This document shows positions 18,092 through 25,620 of a stretch of DNA of 64,000 nucleotides, piece by piece. The notes under the pieces were generated by a model. The model was not told the origin of the DNA. It saw nothing but the letters and a program-made list of their open reading frames with translations, and made no database searches. The position numbers and the translations under genes are program-made. The DNA comes from Qipengyuania_B sp965214525 (GTDB lineage: Bacteria; Pseudomonadota; Alphaproteobacteria; Sphingomonadales; Sphingomonadaceae). Location: the NCBI GenBank assembly GCA_965214525.1, contig OZ243959.1, positions 1,364,001-1,428,000 of the forward strand, in the 5' to 3' direction. Numbering within the stretch: the stretch's first letter is position 1; each line of letters starts with the position of its first letter.

Positions 18092-18964
18092 TCAGGCAAA
18101 ACCGGGTTCGTCCCACCATGGATAGAAGGTGGGCATGTCGCCACTGACCTTATCGGGATAGGCGGGCGGCCGTTTCTCTAGGAAGCTGGCGATCCCCTCC
18201 TTCGCGTCGGCGCTGCGGCTAAGGCGATATATTGCGCGGGAGTCGATCCGGTGTGCCATCATCGGATGCTCGGTCGCGGACAGACGCCACAACATCGCGC
18301 GCGTCATCGCCACCGATACGGCAGAGGTGTTGTCCGCGATCTCGCGCGCCAGTTCGCGCGCCGCATCGAGCAATTCGTTCTGCGGATGGACGGATCGCAC
18401 CAACCCCTTGTCGAGCGCCTCCTGAGCGCCCAGCAACCGGCCGGTCATGCACCATTCCAAAGCCGTCGGCATTCCGACCAGGCGCGGCAGGAACCAGCTC
18501 GATGCCGCTTCGGGAACGATGCCCCGGCGCGCAAAGACGAAACCGAAGCGCGCATTGTCGCTCGCCAGCCGCATGTCCATCGGCAATTGCATCGTCGCCC
18601 CGACGCCGACCGCCACGCCGTTGCAGGCCGAGATCAGCGGCTTCTTTGCGTTGAACAGGCGCAGGGTGAGGCGCCCTCCGCCATCGCGGACGCGTTCGTC
18701 GGAGAGGTCGTCCACCTGCTCGGGATCGGAGAACACATGCCCCCCGCCCTCCGGCGTCAGATCCGCGCCCGCGCAGAACGCCCGATCCCCGCTGCCGGTG
18801 AAGATAATGGCGCGCACCTCGTCATCGGCGTCGAGCATATCCATTGCCGCGATGATCTCGCCCATCATGTGCCGCGTATAAGCGTTCATCTTCTGCGGCC
18901 GGTCGAGCGTGATCGTGGCGATCCGGTCGGCGATGTCGAGTTTGATCTGAGTGAATTCGGTCAT
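18092..18964 (-). CDS. Enoyl-CoA hydratase/isomerase (crotonase) family protein
   Basis: 290-residue crotonase-fold enzyme. The oxyanion-hole segments are FTGSGDRAFCAGADL (about 55-70) and ISACNGVAVGVGATMQLPMDM (about 110-130); the family signature then follows with RRGIVPEAASSWFLPRLVG (about 147-165), whose acidic residue is the likely catalytic Glu. It most resembles bacterial enoyl-CoA hydratases of beta-oxidation; exact chain specificity is not readable. It lies upstream of the MarR gene and in the same direction as the thiolase and dehydrogenase genes further right. Confidence 0.88.
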   Translation of the reverse strand: MTEFTQIKLDIADRIATITLDRPQKMNAYTRHMMGEIIAAMDMLDADDEVRAIIFTGSGDRAFCAGADLTPEGGGHVFSDPEQVDDLSDERVRDGGGRLTLRLFNAKKPLISACNGVAVGVGATMQLPMDMRLASDNARFGFVFARRGIVPEAASSWFLPRLVGMPTALEWCMTGRLLGAQEALDKGLVRSVHPQNELLDAARELAREIADNTSAVSVAMTRAMLWRLSATEHPMMAHRIDSRAIYRLSRSADAKEGIASFLEKRPPAYPDKVSGDMPTFYPWWDEPGFA

Positions 18965-19234
18965 TGCATTACCCTTCCCAAAGGCGCGGAAAACGGAGAG
19001 ATAGACAGCATGTTACACAGTCTTGGAGAGAAGAAGCGAGGGGCTTTTGGCGCAGCGATTGCAGGCGGGAGAAGCATGTAAGGTTGGTCATTGCTACGGC
19101 TTACCAGAGGGGACGGCGGTAGGTAATGTGAGTCGTCCATCCGCTGTGCTTCTACGTGGGCTGACGACTCTAATTCAGCCATTGGACTAATTGGAAAGCT
19201 TTGGAGAAGGAGGGAACTCGGAGGTCCATAATCG

Positions 19235-19513
19235 ATGAAATTACGCGAACACATCACGTTTTGGCTCGATGATCAGATCTCAGTCAAATCCCATTTCTGG
19301 AGCGACCTCAAATAGCTAGTTTGGCTACCCATCTGGCCTTTTGCGATCATAGCATGGGTCTGCTTTGATACGGTTGTCATTCGACAAGGTGCGCTTGTTG
19401 TCGGCTTCCTTCTTTGCATTGTATGGGGTGCTTTCATCTTTCGTCGTCGGCGGATCAAGAAGCGAGATTGGATCGAGCCATCGCGTTTCACGGATGAAAA
19501 CGGCGGCTATTGA
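19235..19513 (+). pseudogene. Small two-helix membrane-protein gene interrupted by an amber codon
   Basis: A 92-codon frame from ATG 19235 to TGA 19511-19513 is continuous except for one TAG at codon 27 (19313-19315). A strong GGAGG ribosome site (19220-19224) precedes it. The first part reads MKLREHITFWLDDQIS and continues to SDLK; the second part has two membrane segments (LVWLPIWPFAIIAWVCF and GALVVGFLLCIVWGAFIF), a basic RRRRIKKR stop-transfer and a soluble tail. Codon structure and topology look like a real protein. No ATG, GTG or TTG follows the TAG within the first helix, so it is probably a nonsense-inactivated gene or a sequencing error. Function unknown. Confidence 0.5.
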
Positions 19514-19833
19514 AAACGGCGTGCTGTAAGTCCGCTTTCCACCCCACAGCAGAACGTCACCTCGGCCACCGAGCCGGGGTGGTCCTTCTTCCCTGCAGCG
19601 TCAGATTAAAGTGTCGAACGGATCGTCCCAGCCCGGATTGACTTTCTCAATCAGAACGACTTCCTGTCCCGGCGCCAGCGCTTCGACTGCTTTTTAAAGG
19701 TAAGAGTAGTTGCTACAGCCGCTTTGCCTCCTCCTGTTCATTGCGCCAGATCAAGACATCACCGGCCCCGGGTCAAGCCCGGGGTGGCGGCCGAAAAGTG
19801 TTTCACACACGGGCGGCGGAAGTCCTTCGCTGA
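19514..19833. other. Gene-poor stretch with possible coding remnants
   Basis: No intact gene was found in these 320 bases. On the minus strand a short frame ending at 19601 encodes KAVEALAPGQEVV followed by LIEKVNPGWDDPFDTLI and a stop, with a stop codon directly upstream; a second frame near 19710-19760 encodes DVLIWRNEQEEAKRL and a stop. Both read like C-terminal fragments of decayed genes. A GC-rich hairpin lies at 19766-19784. Confidence 0.35.
19766..19784. repeat. GC-rich palindromic intergenic repeat
   Basis: CCCCGGG–TCAAG–CCCGGGG, a perfect 7-bp stem with a 5-nt loop, in a non-coding gap beside gene remnants. Repeats of this general form are frequent between sphingomonad genes. It could also act as a weak terminator, although no U-tract follows on either strand. 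Confidence 0.5.
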
Positions 19834-20619
19834 TTACCTCGGCGCCATGCGGATCGCGCCGTCCAGGCGCACGTCCTCACCGTTGAAATAGCCGTTCTCG
19901 ATCATAGTCAGCGCGAGGTGTGCGTATTCCTCTGGGTTGCCGAGCCGCTTGGGGAACGGCACGGATGCGGCGAGCGCTTCCTTCACCTGCGGCGGGGCGG
20001 CGTTCATCAGGGGCGTGTTGAAGATGCCGGGCAGGATCGTGTTCACGCGAATGCCTTCGCGCATCAGGTCGCGCGCGATGGGCAGCGTCATGCCGACCAC
20101 CCCGCCCTTCGACGCGGAATAGGCCGCCTGCCCCATCTGGCCGTCTTCCGCCGCCACGCTGGCGGTGTTGACGATGGCGCCCCGGTCCCCCTCGTCCGAC
20201 AGCGGATCGAGGCTCATCATGCCGGCCGCCGCCTTTGCGATGCAGCGGAACGTGCCGATGAGGTTCACCTGGATCACGAACTCGAAAGCGCTGATCGGGA
20301 AGTGCTTGATCTCGCCCGATTGCTTGTCGCGGCTGGCGGTCTTGATGGCGTTCCCGATGCCGGCGCAATTGACCATGATCCGTTCCTGCCCATGCGCCTC
20401 GCGCGCCTTGACGAACCCGTTATCGACATCCTCTTCGCTGGTAACGTTCACCTTGCAGAACACCCCGCCGATATCCTTGGCGACGGCATTGCCCTTGTCC
20501 TCGTTCATGTCGAACAGGGCGACCTTTGCCCCCTTGCTGGCGAGCAGGCGGGCGGTCGCCTCGCCAAGGCCGGATGCGCCCCCGGTTACGATGGCGGGGG
20601 TGTTCGTGGATACTTTCAT
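19834..20619 (-). CDS. SDR-family 3-hydroxyacyl-CoA dehydrogenase (HSD10-like)
   Basis: 261-residue short-chain dehydrogenase. The cofactor motif is AIVTGGASGLGEATARLLA (about 9-27); D-loop Asp in ALFDMNED suggests NAD preference. The NAG-type motif is MVNCAGIGNA (about 82), and the catalytic Ser...Tyr-x-x-x-Lys reads NTASVAAEDGQMGQAAYSASKGG (about 150-172). Overall it resembles type II 3-hydroxyacyl-CoA/3-hydroxy-2-methylbutyryl-CoA dehydrogenases. A CAGGAG site precedes the start. It lies 43 bases downstream of the thiolase gene, fitting consecutive beta-oxidation steps. Confidence 0.9.
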   Translation of the reverse strand: MKVSTNTPAIVTGGASGLGEATARLLASKGAKVALFDMNEDKGNAVAKDIGGVFCKVNVTSEEDVDNGFVKAREAHGQERIMVNCAGIGNAIKTASRDKQSGEIKHFPISAFEFVIQVNLIGTFRCIAKAAAGMMSLDPLSDEGDRGAIVNTASVAAEDGQMGQAAYSASKGGVVGMTLPIARDLMREGIRVNTILPGIFNTPLMNAAPPQVKEALAASVPFPKRLGNPEEYAHLALTMIENGYFNGEDVRLDGAIRMAPR

Positions 20620-20662
20620 GCAATTGGTCTCCTGTAAGCCCCTTATCGAAGGGGAAGATCGA

Positions 20663-21835
20663 TTATAGCGCCTCGACGATGGTTACATTGGCGACGCCGC
20701 CGCCCTCGCACATCGTCTGCAGCCCGTATTTCTTGCCGCGCGCCTTCAGCGCGTGAACAAGCGTTGCCATCAACTTGGTGCCCGATGCACCCAGCGGATG
20801 GCCGAGCGCGATGGCCCCGCCATTGACATTCAGCCGGTCGGGGTCCGCGCCGGTATGTTTGAGCCAGGCGAGCGGCACGGGCGCGAACGCCTCGTTCACC
20901 TCGTACAGGTCGATATTGCCTATCTTCAGGCCCGCCCGCTCCAGCGCCTTGTCGGTGGCGAACAGCGGCTCTTCCAGCATGATGACCGGATCGCCCGCCG
21001 TGACGGTCAGGTTGACGATGCGCGCCATCGGGGTAAGGCCATAGCGTTTCAAGGCCTCTTCCGAAACGATCAGCGCCGCGCTTGAGCCATCGCAGATCTG
21101 GCTTGCGGTGGCAGCGGTCAGCTTGCCGTCTTCGGACAGTTTCTTGACTGCGGCGATGGAGTCCAGCGTCGCATCGAACCGAATGCCCTCGTCGATCGTA
21201 TGGCAATCCTCGCCCTCCGACATTTCGATCGTTACCCCGACGACTTCGTTTTCGAAAGCGCCGGATTTGGTGGCGGCGATGGCCTTTTCGTGACTGGACA
21301 GGGCGAACCGGTCGAGGTCTTCCTTCGAGAATCCGTGCTTGTCCGCGATCATCTCCGCGCCCTTGAACTGCGACCACATGATGCCCGGATACTTCTCCTC
21401 CAGTCCGGGCGATTTGTAATGCCCCATCCCCTCCTTCATGTGGAACGTCGCGGTAGAGCCCATCGGCACGCGCGTCATGCTCTCGATGCCGCTGGCAATG
21501 ACGACATCCTGAGTCCCGCTCATCACCGCCTGGGCGGCGAACTGGATCGCCTGTTGCGAGGAACCGCATTGCCGGTCGATGGTGACGGCGGGGGTGGATT
21601 CCGGCAGCAGCCTGGATGCGAGCACGGCGTTGCGCCCGACCTGCATGCTTTGCTCGCCGGCCTGGCTGACGCAGCCGGTGATCACGTCCTCCACCGCCTG
21701 CGGGTCGACGCCGGTGCGCTCAACCAGGGCATCGAGCGATTGGGCCAGCAAGTCCACCGGATGGATCCCCGCCAGTCTGCCCCCGCGCCTGCCCCCGGCA
21801 GTCCTGACAGCGTCGACGATGTAGGCAGTGGGCAT
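20663..21835 (-). CDS. Acetyl-CoA C-acetyltransferase (thiolase)
   Basis: 390-residue thiolase II-fold enzyme that cleaves or condenses acyl-CoAs. The nucleophilic Cys is in TIDRQCGSSQQAIQFAA (about 88), the NGGAIALGHPLGASG segment with the His is near 345, and the second Cys is in MCEGGGVANVTIVEAL (about 378). ATG 21835 (MPTAYIVDAVRTAGG) has an AAGGAG site and the standard family N terminus, so the longer form to 21892 was not used. With the HSD10-like gene it forms a beta-oxidation pair. Confidence 0.93.
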   Translation of the reverse strand: MPTAYIVDAVRTAGGRRGGRLAGIHPVDLLAQSLDALVERTGVDPQAVEDVITGCVSQAGEQSMQVGRNAVLASRLLPESTPAVTIDRQCGSSQQAIQFAAQAVMSGTQDVVIASGIESMTRVPMGSTATFHMKEGMGHYKSPGLEEKYPGIMWSQFKGAEMIADKHGFSKEDLDRFALSSHEKAIAATKSGAFENEVVGVTIEMSEGEDCHTIDEGIRFDATLDSIAAVKKLSEDGKLTAATASQICDGSSAALIVSEEALKRYGLTPMARIVNLTVTAGDPVIMLEEPLFATDKALERAGLKIGNIDLYEVNEAFAPVPLAWLKHTGADPDRLNVNGGAIALGHPLGASGTKLMATLVHALKARGKKYGLQTMCEGGGVANVTIVEAL

Positions 21836-21930
21836 GGCGAGGCTCCTTGACACGAATAGATCAGGCCTCGTGTTATGGCGGGGTAACGCCAATGGTCAAG
21901 GCGAGGTACCGCGATAAGCGCCCGCGGCGT

Positions 21931-21947
21931 TGTTGCAATTTGGCTAC
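21931..21947 (+). promoter_or_regulatory. Shared 17-bp motif upstream of TonB receptor 1
   Basis: TGTTGCAATTTGGCTAC lies 173 bases before the receptor start. A 15/17 match lies at 25482-25498, 123 bases before the second receptor start. Presence at both receptor promoters and in neither coding region suggests a common promoter or regulator site; the factor is unknown. Confidence 0.4.
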
Positions 21948-22119
21948 AAAGCTTGTCGAATTGCCCGGGACCGCCGCAGCGCGCTTTCTTTCTGCGCTCA
22001 AATTCGCCAGTAAGCCAGCAATCCGCGTGGACCGCGACTGACGTTTGTGAAGCAAGCGTCGGTTGTGCGTGATTCACGCGAAATGGTTTATCACGTTCAA
22101 CGTTAAGGATAGTGCTCTC

Positions 22120-25100
22120 ATGATCACCGCGAAAAGATATCTGGTTGGTGCGGCTCCATTGGCGCTTGGCCTGGCACTGGCCAGCCCAGCCTCGGCCCAG
22201 ATCCAGCCGAGTGAGCAGAACCCGGAAGAGAACGAGGCGATCGCTCCTGTCCTTCAGGACAACGCGATTGTCGTTACCGGCACCAGGCTCAACAATCCCA
22301 ACCTCGAACAGGCCAGCCCTGTCGCGGTCGTGACCGAGGAAGAGATCGAACTTCGTCAAGCAGTCACGGTCGACGACTTCTTGCGCGAAGTTCCAGGCAT
22401 CACGCCGAGTATTGGCGCGAACGTCAACAACGGCAATGGCGGCGCGACCTTCGTCGATTTGCGAGGTATTGGGACAAACCGGAACCTTACGCTGTTGAAC
22501 GGAACCCGCATCGTCCCGGCCGGTCTCGGCGGCGTCACCAATATTGATGTCATCCCCGTTGCCTTGCTGGAGCGCGTCGACGTTCTTACCGGCGGTGCCA
22601 GCGCCACCTATGGTGCCGACGCCATTTCGGGTGTCGTCAACTTCATCACGAAGGATGACTTTGAGGGCATGGATTTGACTGCGCTCCAGCAAATCACCGA
22701 GAGAGGCGACGGAAATGTTTTCCGTGCCGACCTTACACTTGGGGCAAACTTTGACGATGGTCGCGGTAACGCCGTGTTGAGCATCGGCTACACCAATCGC
22801 GACGCAGTGACGCAAGGCTCTCGTCCCTTCGGCGCGCAGAACATCAGCTCTACGACTGGCCGCGCCGGTGGTTCGTCCACCGGTGTTCCCGCCACTGTCT
22901 TTGCTCCGGGACAGCCTTTTGCCCGAGGTGTTTTCGCGATCTTCGATACCGGTCTTGGTCGCTTCCGGCCGAGAGACCCAGTTGCGGACGCATTCAACTT
23001 CAACCCGTTCAATGTCTTCCAACTTCCGCTGGAGCAGTATCGGGTTTTCGGTGGCGCGAACTACGAGGTTAGCAACGATATCGAAGTGTTCGCCGAGGCG
23101 CTTTACGTGCAAAGCACCAGTTCGACCATTATCGCTCCGTCTGGCTCGTTCTTCACGCCTGTGGCTATCAATGCGAACAACCCGTTCCTGAACGACGCGA
23201 CCCGCAATCAATTGTGCGCGATCACGGGCACTGCTCAAGACGTTTGCGACCGTGGCGGCGCAACGCAGTTCGGCCAGACTCTTCCCGATGGATCGGAAAA
23301 TCCCGACTTCCTGTTGCTGGAAGACCTGCTTTTCGGTCGTCGCTTCGTTGAATTGGGCGTTCGTCGCAATGACTACGAAACACAGCTTTTCCAGATCAAA
23401 GCCGGTGTACGCGCCGACCTGTTCGCTAACATGACATTTGAAGCGTTCGGTGCCTATGGCGAAAGCGAGAACGATTCGCGCCAGTCCGGCAACGGCACCG
23501 CGACGCGGCTTCGCCAATCGCTCTTGGCCGTAAGCCCGACCGAATGTCTCGACCCTTCGAATGGTTGCGCCCCCATTAATCTGTTTGGCGAAGCGGGAAC
23601 CCTTGATCCGACTGGGAATCTTCGCTCGTTCCTCGATATCGGCAACACCTCCGGTACCGAGACTTCGCTAGCGCAGGTGCAGGCATTTGTCGGTGGCGAT
23701 TTCGGGTTTGCTTTCCCGACCGCAGTCACCCCGATCAGTGTGGTTCTAGGCGGCGAATACCGTAAATACGAAGCAGGCACGTTTTCGGACCTGTTGACGC
23801 AGACCCCCGGCGAAGTGCTCGGTAACGGCGCGGCGAGCCCCGATTCCTTCGGTACATATGACGTCAAAGAAGCGTTCGGCGAACTCGCCATCCCACTTCT
23901 AGAGGACTCGTTCATTCCGGAAGTGACGCTGCTGCTTGGCGGCCGTGTCTCGGACTATTCGACAACAGGCACGGAATACACCTACAAGGTGGGCGGCACG
24001 GCAACCCTTTTGCCGGGTCTTCAATTCCGCGGCAATTATCAGAAGGTTACGCGCGCGCCGAACATCGGGGAACTGTTCTCTCCGCAGGTGACCGGCCTCG
24101 GTAACTTCGACACCGATCCGTGTGCCGGGGACGCTCCGGTGAACAATGCCAATTTGCGGGCGGTATGCCTCGCGCAGGGCGCACCTGCCAGCAGTATCGG
24201 CTCGATTGCCGTCGATCCCGCTGCTCAGGTCAACTTGACGACTGGTGGTAACCCGAATCTGGCTGCCGAAGAGGCTGATACCTATACCATAGGTGCAATC
24301 TTCCAGCCCGACTTCGTGCCGGGCCTGGCGATCACAGTCGATTACTACAATATCGATCTGAAAGACGCGATCACATCGCCGACGACCGACTCCATCTTCG
24401 CGGCGTGCTTTGGAAACGATTTCCGCGGCAACGTCCAGGTCACGCCCGGGTCGGCCAGCGACCCTGCATGTACTGGAATTCGTCGCAATCCCGGATCAGG
24501 CACACTGTTCGGGTCCGTCGCGACGACCCCGGGTATTCCGTTGGTCCTGACCAACCAGGGCAGGATACAAACGGATGGTATCGACTTGGTGATCAACTAT
24601 CAGCGGGACTTTGGGTTCGCTAACGCAACTTTCAACTTCGCTGGGAACTGGACCAACTCGAATACCTTTGACTCGGACCAAAACGATCCCGACAATATCG
24701 CTTTCGAATGCGCCGGGTTCTTCGGATCCAACTGCGGCTCGATCATTCCAGAGTTCTCGTTCGTCCAGCGGACCACACTGGGGTTTGGCGGCGCAGACCT
24801 TTCGCTCCTGTGGCGTTTCGTGGATGAGGTGAACCTCGAGGAATCAGCCAATCAGCCGCTGGCTCCCCCAGTCATGGGTGTATGCCCGAGGGGCAATCTC
24901 TTCTCGGATGGTACCTGCCGTACTTTCCAGGAAGATTTCACGGTCCTTCCTAGCGAGCATTACTTCGATTTGACCGCACGGTTCGACGTTCTGGATAACT
25001 TCCAACTGATCGTTGCTGCCTTGAACATCACGGACAACCAGCCGAAAGTCGTTGGCAGCAGCATTGGCACCACGGCGTTTAACTCTGGTAACATCTTCCC

Positions 25101-25158
25101 ATCGACCTACGATCCGCTAGGTCGTCGCTATTCCGTGACGGCGAAGATTACCTTCTAA
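22120..25158 (+). CDS. TonB-dependent outer-membrane receptor 1
   Basis: 1012-residue receptor for energised uptake of an unknown substrate. It has a signal peptide (MITAKRYLVGAAPLALGLA, cleavage after SAQ near residue 27), a TonB-box-like NAIVVTGTRL (about 48-57), a plug domain (EEEIELRQAVTVDDFLREVPG to TYGADAISGVVNFITKDDF, about 70-185), and a long beta-barrel ending in the C-terminal aromatic residue of YSVTAKITF. The ATG at 22120 has an AAGGA site; an upstream ATG at 22063 would put 19 residues before the signal peptide and is rejected. A perfect terminator follows. Confidence 0.92.
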   Translation: MITAKRYLVGAAPLALGLALASPASAQIQPSEQNPEENEAIAPVLQDNAIVVTGTRLNNPNLEQASPVAVVTEEEIELRQAVTVDDFLREVPGITPSIGANVNNGNGGATFVDLRGIGTNRNLTLLNGTRIVPAGLGGVTNIDVIPVALLERVDVLTGGASATYGADAISGVVNFITKDDFEGMDLTALQQITERGDGNVFRADLTLGANFDDGRGNAVLSIGYTNRDAVTQGSRPFGAQNISSTTGRAGGSSTGVPATVFAPGQPFARGVFAIFDTGLGRFRPRDPVADAFNFNPFNVFQLPLEQYRVFGGANYEVSNDIEVFAEALYVQSTSSTIIAPSGSFFTPVAINANNPFLNDATRNQLCAITGTAQDVCDRGGATQFGQTLPDGSENPDFLLLEDLLFGRRFVELGVRRNDYETQLFQIKAGVRADLFANMTFEAFGAYGESENDSRQSGNGTATRLRQSLLAVSPTECLDPSNGCAPINLFGEAGTLDPTGNLRSFLDIGNTSGTETSLAQVQAFVGGDFGFAFPTAVTPISVVLGGEYRKYEAGTFSDLLTQTPGEVLGNGAASPDSFGTYDVKEAFGELAIPLLEDSFIPEVTLLLGGRVSDYSTTGTEYTYKVGGTATLLPGLQFRGNYQKVTRAPNIGELFSPQVTGLGNFDTDPCAGDAPVNNANLRAVCLAQGAPASSIGSIAVDPAAQVNLTTGGNPNLAAEEADTYTIGAIFQPDFVPGLAITVDYYNIDLKDAITSPTTDSIFAACFGNDFRGNVQVTPGSASDPACTGIRRNPGSGTLFGSVATTPGIPLVLTNQGRIQTDGIDLVINYQRDFGFANATFNFAGNWTNSNTFDSDQNDPDNIAFECAGFFGSNCGSIIPEFSFVQRTTLGFGGADLSLLWRFVDEVNLEESANQPLAPPVMGVCPRGNLFSDGTCRTFQEDFTVLPSEHYFDLTARFDVLDNFQLIVAALNITDNQPKVVGSSIGTTAFNSGNIFPSTYDPLGRRYSVTAKITF

Positions 25159-25211
25159 GGCGGGATTAAGGGGCGGGGCTTGATTGCTCCGCCCATGCCT
25201 TTGCGAAACTG

Positions 25212-25237
25212 AAGAGCGGCCTAGGCCGCTCTTTTTT
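25212..25237 (+). terminator. Rho-independent terminator of TonB receptor 1
   Basis: A perfect self-complementary stretch (AAGAGCGGCC, TA/AG centre, GGCCGCTCTT) is followed by an uninterrupted T-run, 53 bases after the receptor stop codon. It ends a single-gene transcript. Confidence 0.85.
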
Positions 25238-25620
25238 CGTGTCAGGCGACCTGGTCGATCGGACGCTTTGCCGCGATCGCGCCCGCCAATCGTTACAATT
25301 CAGTCACGAAGCGGAGATGCTCAGTTTGAAGGATTAAACTCTGACGTCTCACGAACCTTCGTAAGAATCCGGTCCTATGCCGCACTCCCTCAAAGGGGCC
25401 TTGCCCGGCTCACCTTTCTTCGGTCGGTTGGCAGATGGGAATCAAGAGCCCCGGGTGAAGTGAGGCGGCGCGGGCGGCCATTGTTGCATTTTGGCGACGG
25501 ATTGAGGGCAATCCGACAACCTGAGTGTTCATACAGGCTTCATTCGCTTGCGCTCGAACGGTCATCTGGGCTTTACCCATCTTCTGAGCCAAGCTTTGGC
25601 TACGATAGGGGACGTTAACA
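25238..25620. other. Upstream region of TonB receptor 2
   Basis: About 380 bases without a convincing gene. It holds the 17-bp motif shared with the first receptor (25482-25498) and an AGGGG ribosome site just before ATG 25621. Length and composition suggest a promoter and a long 5' leader; no riboswitch fold was recognised. Confidence 0.5.
25482..25498 (+). promoter_or_regulatory. Shared 17-bp motif upstream of TonB receptor 2
   Basis: TGTTGCATTTTGGCGAC matches the motif before the first receptor at 15 of 17 positions and lies in the same orientation. It carries a weak GTxGC...GCxAC symmetry. Likely a common promoter or operator element; the binding factor is unknown. Confidence 0.4.

Noticed and set aside
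18961..19257. A 98-codon minus-strand frame upstream of the crotonase gene
   Set aside because: No ribosome site, low-complexity composition and no helix pattern; it is more likely the crotonase leader region.
21682..23517. A 611-codon open frame on the minus strand across the thiolase start and the first TonB receptor
   Set aside because: It is antisense to two clear genes, has no recognisable domain, and is explained by the GC-rich codon pattern of the genes on the other strand and frame.
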